The notes: generated from the sequence alone by a model not told the origin. DNA of 64,000 bases from Bifidobacterium subtile (GCF_000741775.1 NZ_JGZR01000006.1:62001-126000); one strand, 5' to 3'; shown: positions 43,348 through 54,755, counted from the stretch's first letter. A program made the numbers and translations.

Positions 43348-43551
43348 AGGTAAGCTCCCGGTTTTCAGCCATGCAAAAGTATGGCTCCTCATGAGTCAAG
43401 CTATACCAAAGTACTCTCATTCCTTGACCTTCGTCAAAATACAGCGAGATTTTTCACATTTGTCAAGAATCCGTAAAGCTCGTAAGCCGGTATGCAGCGC
43501 ATGGAAAATGCTGCAATTCAGCCCGTCTGCTCCCTTTCACCCTAGCCGCAT

Positions 43552-43616
43552 TTATCCACAAATAACATCGATGTTATTCACATTTGAGCGTTTGCAACAC
43601 GCAAGGCTGTGGATAA
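43552..43616. promoter_or_regulatory. DnaA boxes in the rpmH-dnaA gap
   Basis: TTATCCACA at 43552-43560, TTATTCACA at 43574-43582 and its kind on the other strand at 43608-43616 (TGTGGATAA), about 95-160 bases before dnaA. Probably autoregulation of dnaA and/or part of a bipartite origin. The gap 43348-43710 otherwise carries only the two divergent promoters. Confidence 0.85.
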
Positions 43617-43710
43617 CTTCCGGCATTCGGAGTAAACATGACGCTTGTATCTGTTATTTCAATGGTTGGTGCCAGTTGGCAGGCGCAAGCGCACGGTGAG
43701 GAGGGTCGCT

Positions 43711-45396
43711 ATGACGGACGAGCAGAACGACCCGGCCTCCCAGGCTGCGCACATGTGGTCCGACGCGCTGGCGGTTCTGAGCCACAACGCCTCACTCACG
43801 CCTCGGGCCAGGGGATGGCTCGAAGGAGTGGTTCCCGAAGCCGTCTACGGCACCACCATCGTACTGTGCGTGGCCAATAGCTCCACGCAGCAGGCTCTGC
43901 AAAGCGATCTCAACGAACCGCTGCTCGCCGCCCTGCACATGGTTTCGGGACAGAATATGTTGCCGGCATTCAAAATCGTTCCGCCCATCGAGCCGCCTGC
44001 AGCGCCGCCGTCGGAGACGCAGCCTTCACAACCAGCATCTTCCGCCACGCAACCTGCCGAACAACCCACTGAAGGCTCCTCCTTCGATGCTCCGGGTGGC
44101 GCGCGCACCGGCTTCAGCCATAATTACGACCCGTATTCCGGGCGTTCATCAGCACCAGTCGCGTCGCAGCCGACGCTCGATTCCTCGTCTTCGGCGGCCT
44201 ATGCCGCGCCGATGCCGCGTGAAGCTCCTGATGCCGCGCAATCTGCCTATGCACCGCAATCGCACCAATCGCATGAGGCCGAGCAGTACTCCGCAAATCC
44301 GCACCACGTCGATTCGTATCGCGTCGATCAGCACCGGGCATCGCTCGATCCGCAGACCCATCTGAACAAGAACGCCACTTTCGACACCTTCGTGCCCGGG
44401 GATTCCAACCGTTTCGCGCGCACCGTCGCGCTGGCGGTCGCGGAGGGATCGGGGCGCGACTTCAACCCCTTGTGTATCTACGGCGGCTCCGGCTTGGGCA
44501 AGACGCATCTGCTCAATGCCATCGGGAACTACGCGCTGGTCAAGGACGAATCGGTCAAGGTCCGCTACGTCACCAGCGAGGAATTCACCAACGAATTCAT
44601 CGAGGCGCTGCAGACACCCAACCAGAGCCAAGGGCAGATCGCGGACTTCAACCGCCGGTACCGCGAGGTCGACGTGCTGCTCATCGACGACATCCAGTTC
44701 CTCGGCGGCAAAGAAGCCACGCTCGAACAGTTCTTCCATACCTTCAACGCGCTGTATCAGGCGAACAAGCGCATCGTCATCGCCTCCGACGTGGCGCCCA
44801 AGAACCTCAAGGGCTTCGAGGCCCGGCTCATCTCCCGCTTCGAATCCGGCTTGACGGTCGACATCAAGCCGCCGGACTTGGAGACCCGCATCGCGATCCT
44901 GCGCATGATGGCCTCGATGAGCCATTCCAACATCCCCAATGACGTGCTGGACCTCATCGCGGAGCGCTTCACCGAGAACATTCGCGAGCTCGAAGGGGCG
45001 CTCACCCGCGTCACCGCAGTCGCTTCGCTAAGCAACCAGCCGGTTTCGCGGGCCTTGGCCGAGCAGACGCTGCAGGACTTTTTCACGTCGAATGTGGAGA
45101 TCAAGCCCACCGACATCATCAGCCAAGTGGCCAAGTACTTCCATCTGACCTTCGATGACTTGGTCGGTCGCGCCCGCACCAAGAACGTGGCGCTGGCCCG
45201 TCAGGTCGCGATGTATCTCGCGCGTGAGATGACGAGCATGAGCCTGGTCGACATCGGCGAGGTCTTCGGCGGGCGCGATCACACGACCGTCATGCACGCC
45301 TACACCCGCGTCTCCGGTGAAATGCAGGAGAAGCAGGAGATCTACAACTACGTCATGGAGCTCACGGTGCGCCTTAAGCAGCACACCAACGACTGA
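43711..45396 (+). CDS. dnaA: Chromosomal replication initiator DnaA
   Basis: 561 residues. The N-terminal oligomerisation domain ([23 protein letters not shown], in part) is followed by a long Pro/Ser/Gln-rich linker (about 100-215), the AAA+ domain with Walker [13 protein letters not shown] and Walker [15 protein letters not shown], and the C-terminal DNA-binding domain with the signature [15 protein letters not shown]. It binds TTATNCACA boxes and opens oriC. GAGGAGGGT precedes the ATG at 43711. Confidence 0.98.
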   Translation: MTDEQNDPASQAAHMWSDALAVLSHNASLTPRARGWLEGVVPEAVYGTTIVLCVANSSTQQALQSDLNEPLLAALHMVSGQNMLPAFKIVPPIEPPAAPPSETQPSQPASSATQPAEQPTEGSSFDAPGGARTGFSHNYDPYSGRSSAPVASQPTLDSSSSAAYAAPMPREAPDAAQSAYAPQSHQSHEAEQYSANPHHVDSYRVDQHRASLDPQTHLNKNATFDTFVPGDSNRFARTVALAVAEGSGRDFNPLCIYGGSGLGKTHLLNAIGNYALVKDESVKVRYVTSEEFTNEFIEALQTPNQSQGQIADFNRRYREVDVLLIDDIQFLGGKEATLEQFFHTFNALYQANKRIVIASDVAPKNLKGFEARLISRFESGLTVDIKPPDLETRIAILRMMASMSHSNIPNDVLDLIAERFTENIRELEGALTRVTAVASLSNQPVSRALAEQTLQDFFTSNVEIKPTDIISQVAKYFHLTFDDLVGRARTKNVALARQVAMYLAREMTSMSLVDIGEVFGGRDHTTVMHAYTRVSGEMQEKQEIYNYVMELTVRLKQHTND

Positions 45397-45406
45397 GTCA
45401 CGTCCC

Positions 45407-46040
45407 ATTCATTTGACTGTCTTCGGCTGTCTGAATGTTGTGAGCTTTCATACAAAGGCATCCGATGCACTTTTGATTTCCCGGAAATAATAGCTAAACA
45501 TCAATTTCCTAGGAAAATACTCACTTCGATGGCCCTTATTCATGCGAATTACCGGCGTGCATTCGAGAGAATCGCGCACACAAAGCGATTTCGGCACTTT
45601 GCTTTACAGCCCCGCGACACTCCGAAAACAGGCACATGGAAAAAGAAAGTTATCCACATCCTTATGCACAAATGTGCGTAAAGTCTGCGAGTAAGTCGTG
45701 GACGACACCCTATTCTGCTGTGGATAACTCGTGGACAAACACATAACGATTGTGGATAACTCAAAATCGGGAAACAGCCTGTGGATAACTTGGCCACTTA
45801 TCCACAATGAATCCATAAGTTATCAACATCGTCGGAAAACCCCAAAAACCATATCGCAGTTAGGGCAAACGCACTTATCCACATTATCCACCGTGCTTAT
45901 TATGGCGACTACTTCCCTCTCTTACGTTCATCGTCATCGTGATAACGCACGGGGCATTGCAAACAGCAGCCGAATAACCGAAACCAGCTAGAATAGCCAC
46001 AGACCTGTTGAGAACCATCGCTTGATGAAATGAGGAGCGC
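45407..46040. other. oriC: Replication origin oriC (dnaA-dnaN gap)
   Basis: Perfect TTATNCACA boxes, on either strand, at 45650-45658, 45662-45670, 45719-45727, 45751-45759, 45780-45788, 45798-45806 and 45875-45883. Near matches lie at 45673-45681, 45820-45828 and 45885-45893. A/T-rich sequence with TTTGATTTCCCGGAAATAAT and AGCTAAACATCAATTTCC lies at about 45471-45525 on the dnaA side, a candidate unwinding region. Gene direction flips around this area. Confidence 0.93.
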
Positions 46041-47165
46041 ATGAAAGTAGAAATCGATTCCGCCGCGCTGGCGGACGCTGTGGCCTGGACGACCCGTATC
46101 ATCGACGCCCGTCCAGCACAGCCCATTCTTGGCGGCGTCCGTCTTGAAGCCGTTGACGGGACTCTGCAGTTCTCGGCGTTCAACTATGAGATCTCCGCGC
46201 GTCACCATATCGAAGCAGGCATCGAGGAAGCCGGCGGCGCACTCGTCGTCGGCAAGCTGCTTGCCGACATCACCAAATCACTTCCAGCCGAGAAAACGCA
46301 ACTGGAGACCTCGGATTCCTCACTGACGATCACTTCCGGGAAATCCACTTTCACGCTGCAGCTCATGCCGCTGAGCGAATACCCCGATCTTCCCACGGTG
46401 CCCCCGATGCTGGGTCAAGTGGACGCGCCGACCTTCGTACAAGCTGTGTCGCAGGCCAGCGTCGCCGTGTCGCGCGAGGAGAACCGCCCGGTGCTCACCG
46501 GCGTGCGCATCCAGTTCGAGGGCGACAAGGTCGTCATGACTTCGACCGACCGCTTCCGCCTCTCGCGTTCCAGCTTCTCGTGGACGCCGCAGAACATCGA
46601 TACGCAGACCGTTACGCTGGTGCGTGGCTCGCTGCTGCGTGATGTCGCCCGCGCTTTGGACGAGCACCAGAACGTCGTTATTGATCTCGACGCCGAGAGT
46701 CCGTCGCTGCTTGGCTTTGAAAACGCCGGACGCGTATCGACCTCGCAGCTTATCGACGGCGAGTTCCCAGCCATCGACCGCCTTTTCGCCGACGAATACC
46801 CCACGCAGGCCGTCATCGACAAACAGGCGCTGATCGGCGCGATCAAGCGCGTCTCGCTGGTGGCCGAGCGCAATGCCCCGATCCGCATGGAGTTCAACGG
46901 CCAGGAACTGCTGCTGAGCGCCGGCTCCGCGGACGAATCGCAGGCACGGGAGATTCTCGATGTCGATCTCGACGGCGAAGAAATCACCGTGGCTTTCAAC
47001 CCGGCCTATCTGATCGAGGGTCTGAGCGCGATCACCGAGCCCTTCGTGCGCATGAAGATGACGACGGCGGTCAAGCCGGTCGAGTTCAACGGCCAGCAGG
47101 AGGCGGATTCCGACGAGTCGATGGACTACCGCTACCTTTTGGTCCCCATGCGCTACAACAGCTGA
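46041..47165 (+). CDS. dnaN: DNA polymerase III beta subunit (sliding clamp)
   Basis: 374 residues, the usual length, with three clamp domains (KVEIDSAALADAVAWTTRII; SVAVSREENRPVLTGVRI; RVSLVAERNAPIRMEF) and the C-terminal partner-binding end LLVPMRYNS. It encircles DNA as a dimer and tethers polymerase III. ATGAGGAG precedes the ATG. Confidence 0.98.
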   Translation: MKVEIDSAALADAVAWTTRIIDARPAQPILGGVRLEAVDGTLQFSAFNYEISARHHIEAGIEEAGGALVVGKLLADITKSLPAEKTQLETSDSSLTITSGKSTFTLQLMPLSEYPDLPTVPPMLGQVDAPTFVQAVSQASVAVSREENRPVLTGVRIQFEGDKVVMTSTDRFRLSRSSFSWTPQNIDTQTVTLVRGSLLRDVARALDEHQNVVIDLDAESPSLLGFENAGRVSTSQLIDGEFPAIDRLFADEYPTQAVIDKQALIGAIKRVSLVAERNAPIRMEFNGQELLLSAGSADESQAREILDVDLDGEEITVAFNPAYLIEGLSAITEPFVRMKMTTAVKPVEFNGQQEADSDESMDYRYLLVPMRYNS

Positions 47166-47172
47166 GCCGTCA

Positions 47173-47285
47173 AGCGCACAGGCCACTGGACTGTGCGTAG
47201 GCGAGGTGAACAGCCTAAGGGACGCGAAGGGCGATGCCACTGGCATCGCCAGCGCGTAGGCGAGGGTGAGACCCCACCAAGGGGT
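47173..47285 (+). repeat. Hairpin-repeat units of the 15.3-kb family downstream of dnaN
   Basis: AAGCG, a hairpin CGCACAG-GCCACTGGA-CTGTGCG, then GTAGGCGAGGTGA (47197-47209); next the hairpin GCGATGCCACTGGCATCGC (47231-47249), GCGTAGGCGAGGGTGAG (47254-47270) and the hairpin ACCCC-ACCAA-GGGGT (47271-47285). Same order of boxes as at 15.3 kb, different stem sequences. The dnaN-recF gap holds no gene. Confidence 0.8.
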
Positions 47286-47390
47286 CGAGCTTACCGATTA
47301 GGAATCCATTTTACATAGCCTCTTTAGGTTCTTCCGCAGTTGAAGCATCCCACTCTCCTCAAAGCCGTTTTACCCAGCAGAAAGAACGCC

Positions 47391-48839
47391 GTGTACATCA
47401 GTCGCCTTGCTTTGGACCATTTCCGGTCGTGGGAGCACTGCGTCGCCGATTTCGCTCCGGGCGTCAACATTCTGCACGGGGTGAACGGACTGGGCAAGAC
47501 GAATATCGTCGAGGCCATCGAGGTGCTGTCGACCGGATCGAGTCATCGGACGTCGAGTTCGCTGCCGCTGGTTGAGCGAGGGGCTGCGTCGGCGACCATC
47601 AGGGCCAATGTCAGCGAGGCCGACAATAGGCGAATCGCCGCAGCAGAAGCTGATGGCGCCAATCTCAATGGCGTCGATACTGGTGACAGCCGCATTGACG
47701 CCGCTGAAAACGGCGGTGCCATGCGAGATGGCACAGGCGATGGCGGCCGTTCTCGTACGCTCCGCACAACGACCTACGAAGCGACCATCGCCGCCCGCGG
47801 GGCGAATCGGGCCAGAATCAACGGTGGATCATCGCTGTATCTGCGTGACATCGTCGGCCGGATTCCCAGCGTCTCTTTTACCCCGGAGGATCAGCGGCTG
47901 GTCACCAGCGACCCGGCCATGCGGCGGCGCTTCCTTGACCAGGCTGGCGCATTGCTGATTCCGGGCTATATGAATCGGCTGCAGACCTGCACCCGCATCG
48001 CCAAGCAGCGGGCGGCTTTGCTCAAGCAGCTCGAACGCTCCGAGGGCGACACGAACGCTGCGCTGAGCGGGCTCGAAATCTGGACCGGGCAGTTCATCGA
48101 GGCCGGCATCGCGCTCACCGTCGACCGCAACAGCATCATCGACGCGCTGAGCGAGCCGTTTGTTGCGATTTACGACAGGCTTGCCGGCGACAAACCTGTT
48201 GACGGCAGCGAACGCCGGTCGGCGCGGCAGGACGAACAGGCGCAGAAGATGCAGCCCCAGTCTCTGCAAACGACTCAGCCAGTCCACGCTGCGCATACCG
48301 CCCGGATCGGCTACGAACCGTCGTTCGCTGAGGTGTTTGACGGCGAAGACGGGGATGCTGCCGCCGCGATCAGCAGGCATTTCCAGCGCATCTACCCAGG
48401 CGAGGTCGCCCGGGGGCTTAATCTCATCGGCCCACATCGCGACGATATGGCCTTGGAACTGGAAGGCATGCCCGCCCGCGAATTCGCGTCGAACGGCGAG
48501 ATGTGGACGATGGCTTTGGCGCTCAAAATGGCGCTGTTCGAAGTCGTCGTGCGCACGAGCGGCGTAACGCCCATCGTGATTCTCGACGATGTCTTCGCGC
48601 AGCTCGACGAGACGAGACGTCGGCAGATTCTCGCCTTCGCTACCGCGCAGCAGCAGGTGTTCATCACCGTCGCCGCACGCAGCGATATTCCAGACTTGAG
48701 CGGCTTGGAGGGTGTCTCAGGCATCAGCGTCAGTACGCCGCATATCATCGATGTGGCGCAGCTCAAGGACGCTTCGTATGACGGCAACGATCAGCTCATC
48801 GCGCAGCTGCAGGCCATGCGCGGCGGAGACCGAGCATGA
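47391..48839 (+). CDS. recF: DNA replication/repair ATPase RecF
   Basis: 482 residues from the GTG at 47391, which gives the usual N-terminus (YISRLALDHFRSW). Walker A GVNGLGKTN; signature and Walker B near NLIGPHRDDMALEL and PIVILDDVFAQLDE. It loads RecA at gaps with RecOR. It is about 100 residues longer than typical because of low-complexity inserts at about 75-125 and 270-310. GAAAGAA lies upstream of the GTG. The stop overlaps the next start (ATGA). Confidence 0.95.
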   Translation: MYISRLALDHFRSWEHCVADFAPGVNILHGVNGLGKTNIVEAIEVLSTGSSHRTSSSLPLVERGAASATIRANVSEADNRRIAAAEADGANLNGVDTGDSRIDAAENGGAMRDGTGDGGRSRTLRTTTYEATIAARGANRARINGGSSLYLRDIVGRIPSVSFTPEDQRLVTSDPAMRRRFLDQAGALLIPGYMNRLQTCTRIAKQRAALLKQLERSEGDTNAALSGLEIWTGQFIEAGIALTVDRNSIIDALSEPFVAIYDRLAGDKPVDGSERRSARQDEQAQKMQPQSLQTTQPVHAAHTARIGYEPSFAEVFDGEDGDAAAAISRHFQRIYPGEVARGLNLIGPHRDDMALELEGMPAREFASNGEMWTMALALKMALFEVVVRTSGVTPIVILDDVFAQLDETRRRQILAFATAQQQVFITVAARSDIPDLSGLEGVSGISVSTPHIIDVAQLKDASYDGNDQLIAQLQAMRGGDRA

Positions 48840-49324
48840 AACCGCCGGTCGTAGTGACCCTGCATCTCGATCAGCGCAAACTGCCCGCTGAGATCTTCGA
48901 CCGCTTCGCCGCTAGAGCCGGAGTGTTCCGCGACAGACGGCAGCGCGAAGAGGACGCTTGGGAAAGCTTCGGCAAGCCCGGCCGCGATCCGGACAGGCTC
49001 GGCGGCGTACTCAGCGCCTTGGCTGATCGCGGCGGATGGGTGCCGAATCTCAAAATCGCGCAGCTGCGCAACCACTGGGACCAGGTGGTGGGCCAAGGGG
49101 TCGCACAGCATTCGCAGGTCGTCGGCTTCGATGACGGCGTGCTGACGATTCGCGCGGAATCGACGGTGTGGGCCACGCAGCTGACGTATCTTATGCCACA
49201 GCTGAGCGAGACGATTCGCACGCGGCTCAAAGGCTTGGATATCCGAGAAATCCGCGTTACCGGGCCGCATGCGCAGTCGTTTGCGAGAGGTCATATGGGC
49301 GGCAGAAGGCGTTATTTGCGCTAG
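48836..49324 (+). CDS. DUF721 (DciA-like) protein
   Basis: 162 residues with the core NHWDQVVGQGVAQHSQVVGF and GVLTIRAESTVWATQLTYL. DUF721 proteins between recF and gyrB are conserved in actinobacteria; related DciA proteins load the replicative helicase in bacteria lacking DnaC/DnaI (established for some species, inferred here). Coupled to recF by ATGA overlap. Confidence 0.9.
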   Translation: MKPPVVVTLHLDQRKLPAEIFDRFAARAGVFRDRRQREEDAWESFGKPGRDPDRLGGVLSALADRGGWVPNLKIAQLRNHWDQVVGQGVAQHSQVVGFDDGVLTIRAESTVWATQLTYLMPQLSETIRTRLKGLDIREIRVTGPHAQSFARGHMGGRRRYLR

Positions 49325-49471
49325 CGTATCCATACGCCGCAAAGTCCCTAGAGACAAGTAGAATCACATGCAGTATGTGTAAACGCCTAGAAGGCCCCAT
49401 TATTTGCGTTCTAGAGCGTATCGTCCGCGTCTGAGCCTCTCACGCGAACGAAAATGCAGGAAGGAACCGTT

Positions 49472-51640
49472 GTGGCAGACAATACCACCGAGCAGGGTGA
49501 TATCGACGATAACGACATCGAACACAATGACATCGCGCATGACGACAATGCTGTGAACGACAACGCAGCAGACGGCGTCGAAAGCGTTGCCGCCGACGCA
49601 GCCGACGAGGGCGGCACCCTTGAGAATCATGTGCAGCTTGATGACTCGCTCTCCCCCGCGCATTACGACGCGAGCGATTTGCGCGTGCTCGAAGGCCTGG
49701 AAGCCGTGCGCATCCGGCCAGGCATGTATATCGGTTCGACCGGCCCGCGCGGTCTGCATCATTTGGTCTATGAGATCGTTGACAATTCCGTTGACGAGGC
49801 GCTGGCCGGGTACGCCTCGCATATCGAGGTGACGATCCTGCCGGATAACGGCGTGCGCGTCGCCGACGACGGCCGCGGCATTCCGGTCGACGAGGTGCCC
49901 GGCGAGGGCGTCTCCGGCGTGGAGACCGTGCTGACCAAGCTGCATGCCGGCGGCAAGTTCGGCGGCGGCGGCTACGCGGTCTCCGGCGGCCTGCACGGCG
50001 TGGGCATCTCCGTAGTCAACGCGCTGTCCACCCGCATCAACGTCGAAGTGCGCCAGCAAGGCTTCCACTGGCGCCAGGACTTCGCGGACCAGCACGCCAT
50101 CGCGCCGCTGGCTAAGGGCGAGCCGATGACCGAGGACGAAAGCACCGGCACGACGGTCACGTTCTGGGCCGATCCGGATATTTTCGAGACCACGGTCTAC
50201 GACTTCGAAACGCTGCGTTCGCGCTTCCAGCAGATGGCGTTCCTGAACAAGGGCCTGAAGATCTCGCTGACCGACCTGCGTCATGCCGATTCCGACGAAG
50301 TCGCCGGCGATGGCGACAACGCCCTCGAAGAGCTTCACCAGACCGTCACGTACCAATACATGAACGGCATCAGGGACTATGTCGAGTACCTGGTCAAGTC
50401 GCGCAAGGCCACGCCGATCGAGGAAGACGTGATCGACCTGGAGGCCGAGGACCTGAAGCTCGGCATCTCAGCGGAAATCGCGCTGCAATGGACCACGGCG
50501 TATTCCGAGGCCGTGCACACCTTCGCCAACACCATCTCCACCACCGAAGGCGGCACGCACGAGGAGGGCTTCCGCGCGGCGCTGACGTCATTGGTGAACC
50601 GCTATGCGCGCGACAAGGGCCTGCTCAAGGAGAAGGATGAGAACCTTTCCGGCGACGATGTGCGCGAAGGTCTGACCGCCGTCGTGTCCGTCAAGCTCAC
50701 GAATCCGCAGTTCGAAGGCCAGACCAAGACCAAACTGGGCAACTCCGAGGCGAAGACTTTCGTGCAGCGCGTCATGACCGAGCGGCTCGGCGACTGGTTC
50801 GACGCCCATCCGGGCGAAGCCAGGAACATCATCCAGAAGTCCTTGGAAGCCTCCCGCGCCCGCCTCGCCGCCAAGAAGGCGCGCGAGAACACCCGGCGCA
50901 AGTCCATTTTCGAGACCGCCGGCATGCCGGACAAGCTCAAGGACTGCCAGTCGAGCAACCCCGAGGAATGCGAGCTGTTCATCGTCGAGGGCGACTCCGC
51001 AGGCGGCTCCGCGATTCAGGGCCGCAACCCGATCACGCAGGCGATTCTGCCGTTGCGCGGCAAGATCCTCAACACCGAGCGTGCGTCCTTCGATCGCATG
51101 CTGAAGTCGGAGACCATCGAGTCGCTCATCACGGCGGTCGGCGGCGGCTACGGCGAGGAATTCGACCTGAGCAAGGTGCGCTACCACAAGGTCATCATCA
51201 TGGCCGACGCCGATGTGGACGGCGCGCATATCGCCACGCTGAACCTGACGCTGTTCTTCCGCTATATGCGTCCGATGATCACCGCAGGCTACGTTTATGT
51301 CGCCATGCCGCCGCTCTACCGGCTCAAATGGACCAAGGGTTCGCACGATTTCGTCTACACCGATGCCGAGCGTGACCGTGTGCTGGCCGAGGGCAAAAAG
51401 TCTGGCCGACAGCTGCCCAAGGGCGAAGGCATCCAGCGCTACAAGGGCTTGGGCGAGATGAGCTACCAGGAGCTGTGGGAGACCACGATGGACCCCGAGC
51501 ATCGCATCCTGAAGCAAATCCACATCGAGGACGCGGCGCAGGCCGACGAGACCTTCTCGATGTTGATGGGCGACGAGGTCGAGCCGAGAAGGCTATTCAT
51601 CCAGAGGAATGCAAGGGACGCGAGGTTCATCGATGCGTAG
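49472..51640 (+). CDS. gyrB: DNA gyrase subunit B
   Basis: 722 residues. GHKL ATPase motifs (VDNSVDEALAG, DDGRGIPVD, GGLHGVGISVVNAL) are followed by the TOPRIM motifs EGDSAGGSA and MADADVDGAHIA and the C-terminal YKGLGEMSYQELWETTMDP. An acidic N-terminal tail of about 60 residues precedes the core. The GTG at 49472 (GTGGCAGAC) has GGAAGGAA upstream and mirrors the gyrA start; the in-frame ATG at 49454 contains that signal itself. The stop lies inside a hairpin loop. Confidence 0.97.
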   Translation: MADNTTEQGDIDDNDIEHNDIAHDDNAVNDNAADGVESVAADAADEGGTLENHVQLDDSLSPAHYDASDLRVLEGLEAVRIRPGMYIGSTGPRGLHHLVYEIVDNSVDEALAGYASHIEVTILPDNGVRVADDGRGIPVDEVPGEGVSGVETVLTKLHAGGKFGGGGYAVSGGLHGVGISVVNALSTRINVEVRQQGFHWRQDFADQHAIAPLAKGEPMTEDESTGTTVTFWADPDIFETTVYDFETLRSRFQQMAFLNKGLKISLTDLRHADSDEVAGDGDNALEELHQTVTYQYMNGIRDYVEYLVKSRKATPIEEDVIDLEAEDLKLGISAEIALQWTTAYSEAVHTFANTISTTEGGTHEEGFRAALTSLVNRYARDKGLLKEKDENLSGDDVREGLTAVVSVKLTNPQFEGQTKTKLGNSEAKTFVQRVMTERLGDWFDAHPGEARNIIQKSLEASRARLAAKKARENTRRKSIFETAGMPDKLKDCQSSNPEECELFIVEGDSAGGSAIQGRNPITQAILPLRGKILNTERASFDRMLKSETIESLITAVGGGYGEEFDLSKVRYHKVIIMADADVDGAHIATLNLTLFFRYMRPMITAGYVYVAMPPLYRLKWTKGSHDFVYTDAERDRVLAEGKKSGRQLPKGEGIQRYKGLGEMSYQELWETTMDPEHRILKQIHIEDAAQADETFSMLMGDEVEPRRLFIQRNARDARFIDA

Positions 51641-51731
51641 CAGCGATGAACCTCGCGTAGACAGCGGATCAAGCTGGACGTGCTGTGCACGTCCAGCCCG
51701 CCGCCCTGAGCAGCTTTTACGAGCTGCTCAG
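51619..51731. terminator. Three strong hairpins between gyrB and gyrA
   Basis: Stem 1: CGCGAGGTTCATCG (51619-51632) with 51644-51657, enclosing the gyrB stop codon in the loop. Stem 2: GCTGGACGTGC (51673-51683) with 51687-51697, loop of three. Stem 3: CTGAGCAGCT (51706-51715) with 51722-51731. None has a T run; they may terminate or process the gyrBA transcript. Confidence 0.8.
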
Positions 51732-51899
51732 CACGATAAATGTTGAGAAACGGATCCCCGATGACCTTCGCGTGTACACGAACGATTAGAACTCGCAACC
51801 ACATCCGCACGTAGGCGCCAGACGCACACCTCTCAACACTGCACACACATAACGTAATACTCAGCAGGCAGTAGGCAATACAACACAAAGGGAAGCATC

Positions 51900-54626
51900 G
51901 TGGCAGACGAAACCGATAACACGAATGGCCTGAACGGGCAGGCGGGTCCCGACGGCTCGATGGAGCCGCTCAGCCCGCAGGAGAACGACAACACCGATTA
52001 TGGCCTGATTCAGGGCGAACGCATCAGGCATATGGATCTGCAGCAGGAGATGCGCGAATCCTACCTGGCGTATGCGCTTTCCGTCATCGTCGAGCGTGCG
52101 CTGCCCGATGTGCGCGACGGCATGAAGCCGGTGCACCGCCGCGTGATCTACGCGATGTACGACGGCGGCTATCGTCCCGATCGCGGCTACAACAAGTGCT
52201 CGCGCGTCGTGGGCGACGTCATGGGCAAGTACCATCCGCACGGCGATTCCGCGATCTACGACACCCTTGTGCGCATGGCCCAGTCGTGGTCGATGCGCTA
52301 CATGCTGGTCGACGGGCAGGGCAACTTCGGCTCCCCCGGCGACGATCCCGCCGCCGCCATGCGTTACACCGAATGCCGCATGGCTCCGCTCGCCATGGAG
52401 ATGGTGCGCGATATCGACAAGGACACCGTCGATTTCGTGCCGAACTACGACGGCAAGACGATGGAACCGACCGTGCTGCCGGCCCGTTTCCCGAACCTGC
52501 TGGTCAACGGCTCGGCAGGCATCGCCGTGGGTATGGCCACCAACATCCCGCCGCATAACATGCACGAGGTCGCCGAGGGCGTGCACTGGGCGCTCGATCA
52601 CCCCGACGCCAGCCGCGAGGAGCTGCTCGAAGCGCTTATCCAGCGCATCAAGGGTCCCGACTTCCCTACTGGCGCCACGATTTTGGGCCATAAGGGCATC
52701 GAGCAGGCCTACCGCACCGGCCGCGGGCTCATCACCATGCGCGCCGTCGTCAACACCGAGGAGATCAAGGGCCGCATGTGCCTGGTAGTCACGGAGCTGC
52801 CCTACCAGGTCAACCCCGATCGACTCGTCGTTTCGATTCGTGAGGCGGTGCGCGATGGCAAGATCCAAGGCATCGCCGATATGCGCGACGAGACCTCGGG
52901 CCGCACCGGCCAGCGGCTGGTGCTCGTGCTCAAGCGCGATGCCGTGCCCAAGGTCGTGCTCAACAACCTGTACAAGCACTCCCAGCTGCAGCAGACCTTC
53001 GGCGCGAACATGCTCGCGCTGGTCGACGGCGTGCCGCGCACGCTGAGCCTCGACGCCTTCATCCGCCATTGGGTGAACCACCAGATGGACGTCATCGAAC
53101 GCCGGACGCGCTACTTGAAGCGCGAGGCCGAGGAACGCGACCACATCCTGCAGGGCTACCTGAAGGCCCTCGACATGATCGAAGAGGTCATTGCCTTGAT
53201 TCGCGCTTCGCGCGATGTGGACACCGCGCGCACCGGGCTGATGGAGCTGCTCGATGTCGACCAGGTGCAGGCCGACGCCATTCTGGCCATGCAGCTGCGT
53301 CGTCTGGCAGCGTTGGAACGCCAGAAGATTCTCGACGAGCACGAAGAGCTCATGCGCAAGATCGCCGATTACGACGATATTCTCGCCCACCCCGAACGCC
53401 AGCGCAAGATCGTCGGCGACGAGCTGGACGACATCGTGGAGCGCTACGGCGATGAACGTCGTACGAAGATTCTGCCGTACTCCGGCGAGATGAACGTCGA
53501 GGACCTCATCGCCGAGGAGAACGTGGTCGTCACGGTCACGCACTCCGGCTTCGTCAAGCGCACCAAGGCCGACGAATACCGCGCCCAGCATCGCGGCGGC
53601 AAGGGCATCAAGGGCGCTAAGCTGCGCGAGGATGATGTGGTCGACCACTTCTTCCTCACCTCGACGCACAACTGGCTGCTGTTCTTCACCAACCGTGGCC
53701 GCGTCTACCGCATCAAGGCCTACGAACTGCCCGAAGGCTCGCGCGACTCGAAGGGCCAGCATGTGGCGAACCTGCTGCAGCTCGGCCCCGACGAGAGCAT
53801 CCAGACCGTGCTCTCCATCCCGAACTACGAGGTCGCCAAGTACTTGGTGCTCGCCACCTGTTCGGGCAAAGTCAAGAAGACCGCATTGTCGGAATATGAT
53901 TCCCCGCGTCAGGGCGGCCTGATCGCCGTGCGGCTGATGGCCGACGAGGCGACTGGCGAACCTGCTGACGAGCTGGTCGGTGCCGCGTTGTGCAACGCCG
54001 ATGACGACATCATTCTGGTGTCCAGACTCGGCATGAGCCTCAAGTTCCGCGCCGACGACCAGCAGCTGCGCCCGATGGGTCGGCAAACCGCCGGCGTGCA
54101 GGGCATGCGCTTCCGCGAGGGCGACGAGCTGCTCGCCATGGACGTGGTGTCGGACGCCAGCGAGCAGGACCTGCTCGTGGTCACGAACGAAGGCTTCGCC
54201 AAGCGCACCGCGATCAGCGAATACCGCCTGCAGGGCCGCAACGGCTATGGCGTCAAGGCGCTGAACTTGGCCGAAGGGCGCGGCTCGCTCGTCGGCGCGC
54301 TGATCGTCTCGGACACTGACCAGGTCATGGCCATCATGAAATCCGGCAAGGTCATCCGCTCGGATGTCAATGAGGTCAATCGCACCGGGCGCAACACCCA
54401 AGGCGTGACGCTTGCCAAGCCCGACAAGGGCGACAAGATCCTGTCCATCGCCCGCAACGAGGAGCAGGACGAGGAGGAAGCCGCCGAGGCTGAAGCTGCT
54501 GGCTCCAACGGCGCACCTATGACAGGTGGGAATGGTGCCGTCAACGGTTCGACGGTGGATTCCCGGGCTTCGGATTCGACGGATTCGCAAGGTCCGACAG
54601 GTTCGCAGACGGACTCGCAGGACTAG
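51900..54626 (+). CDS. gyrA: DNA gyrase subunit A
   Basis: 908 residues. The catalytic tyrosine is in MRYTECRM. The quinolone-resistance region reads [19 protein letters not shown], with Ser and Asp at the two classical resistance positions, i.e. the susceptible-type residues. A six-bladed C-terminal beta-pinwheel DNA-wrapping domain follows ([15 protein letters not shown] boxes such as [10 protein letters not shown]). The tail is acidic, then Ser/Thr/Asp-rich. AAAGGGAA precedes the GTG at 51900. Confidence 0.98.
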   Translation: MADETDNTNGLNGQAGPDGSMEPLSPQENDNTDYGLIQGERIRHMDLQQEMRESYLAYALSVIVERALPDVRDGMKPVHRRVIYAMYDGGYRPDRGYNKCSRVVGDVMGKYHPHGDSAIYDTLVRMAQSWSMRYMLVDGQGNFGSPGDDPAAAMRYTECRMAPLAMEMVRDIDKDTVDFVPNYDGKTMEPTVLPARFPNLLVNGSAGIAVGMATNIPPHNMHEVAEGVHWALDHPDASREELLEALIQRIKGPDFPTGATILGHKGIEQAYRTGRGLITMRAVVNTEEIKGRMCLVVTELPYQVNPDRLVVSIREAVRDGKIQGIADMRDETSGRTGQRLVLVLKRDAVPKVVLNNLYKHSQLQQTFGANMLALVDGVPRTLSLDAFIRHWVNHQMDVIERRTRYLKREAEERDHILQGYLKALDMIEEVIALIRASRDVDTARTGLMELLDVDQVQADAILAMQLRRLAALERQKILDEHEELMRKIADYDDILAHPERQRKIVGDELDDIVERYGDERRTKILPYSGEMNVEDLIAEENVVVTVTHSGFVKRTKADEYRAQHRGGKGIKGAKLREDDVVDHFFLTSTHNWLLFFTNRGRVYRIKAYELPEGSRDSKGQHVANLLQLGPDESIQTVLSIPNYEVAKYLVLATCSGKVKKTALSEYDSPRQGGLIAVRLMADEATGEPADELVGAALCNADDDIILVSRLGMSLKFRADDQQLRPMGRQTAGVQGMRFREGDELLAMDVVSDASEQDLLVVTNEGFAKRTAISEYRLQGRNGYGVKALNLAEGRGSLVGALIVSDTDQVMAIMKSGKVIRSDVNEVNRTGRNTQGVTLAKPDKGDKILSIARNEEQDEEEAAEAEAAGSNGAPMTGGNGAVNGSTVDSRASDSTDSQGPTGSQTDSQD

Positions 54627-54755
54627 CAAAACCTGCAATACAATGACGGTGGCGAGAAACTGTGCAGACTGCGCAGGATGGGCAGTAATCGTCCCAGAAC
54701 GCTGGTAGCCTCAGCCTAGGATTACGGTTGAGGCCATCAGCGACAAGGAGAAGCG

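Noticed and set aside
43348..43420. Longer N-terminus for RnpA extending over rpmH
   Set aside because: The extension overlaps the whole of rpmH in another frame and has no RnpA similarity before VERLKSH.
51861..54638. Very long minus-strand open frame (925 codons) opposite gyrA
   Set aside because: It mirrors the codon structure of gyrA; its translation is His/Val/Leu/Ala-rich without any domain, and gyrA on the plus strand is unmistakable.
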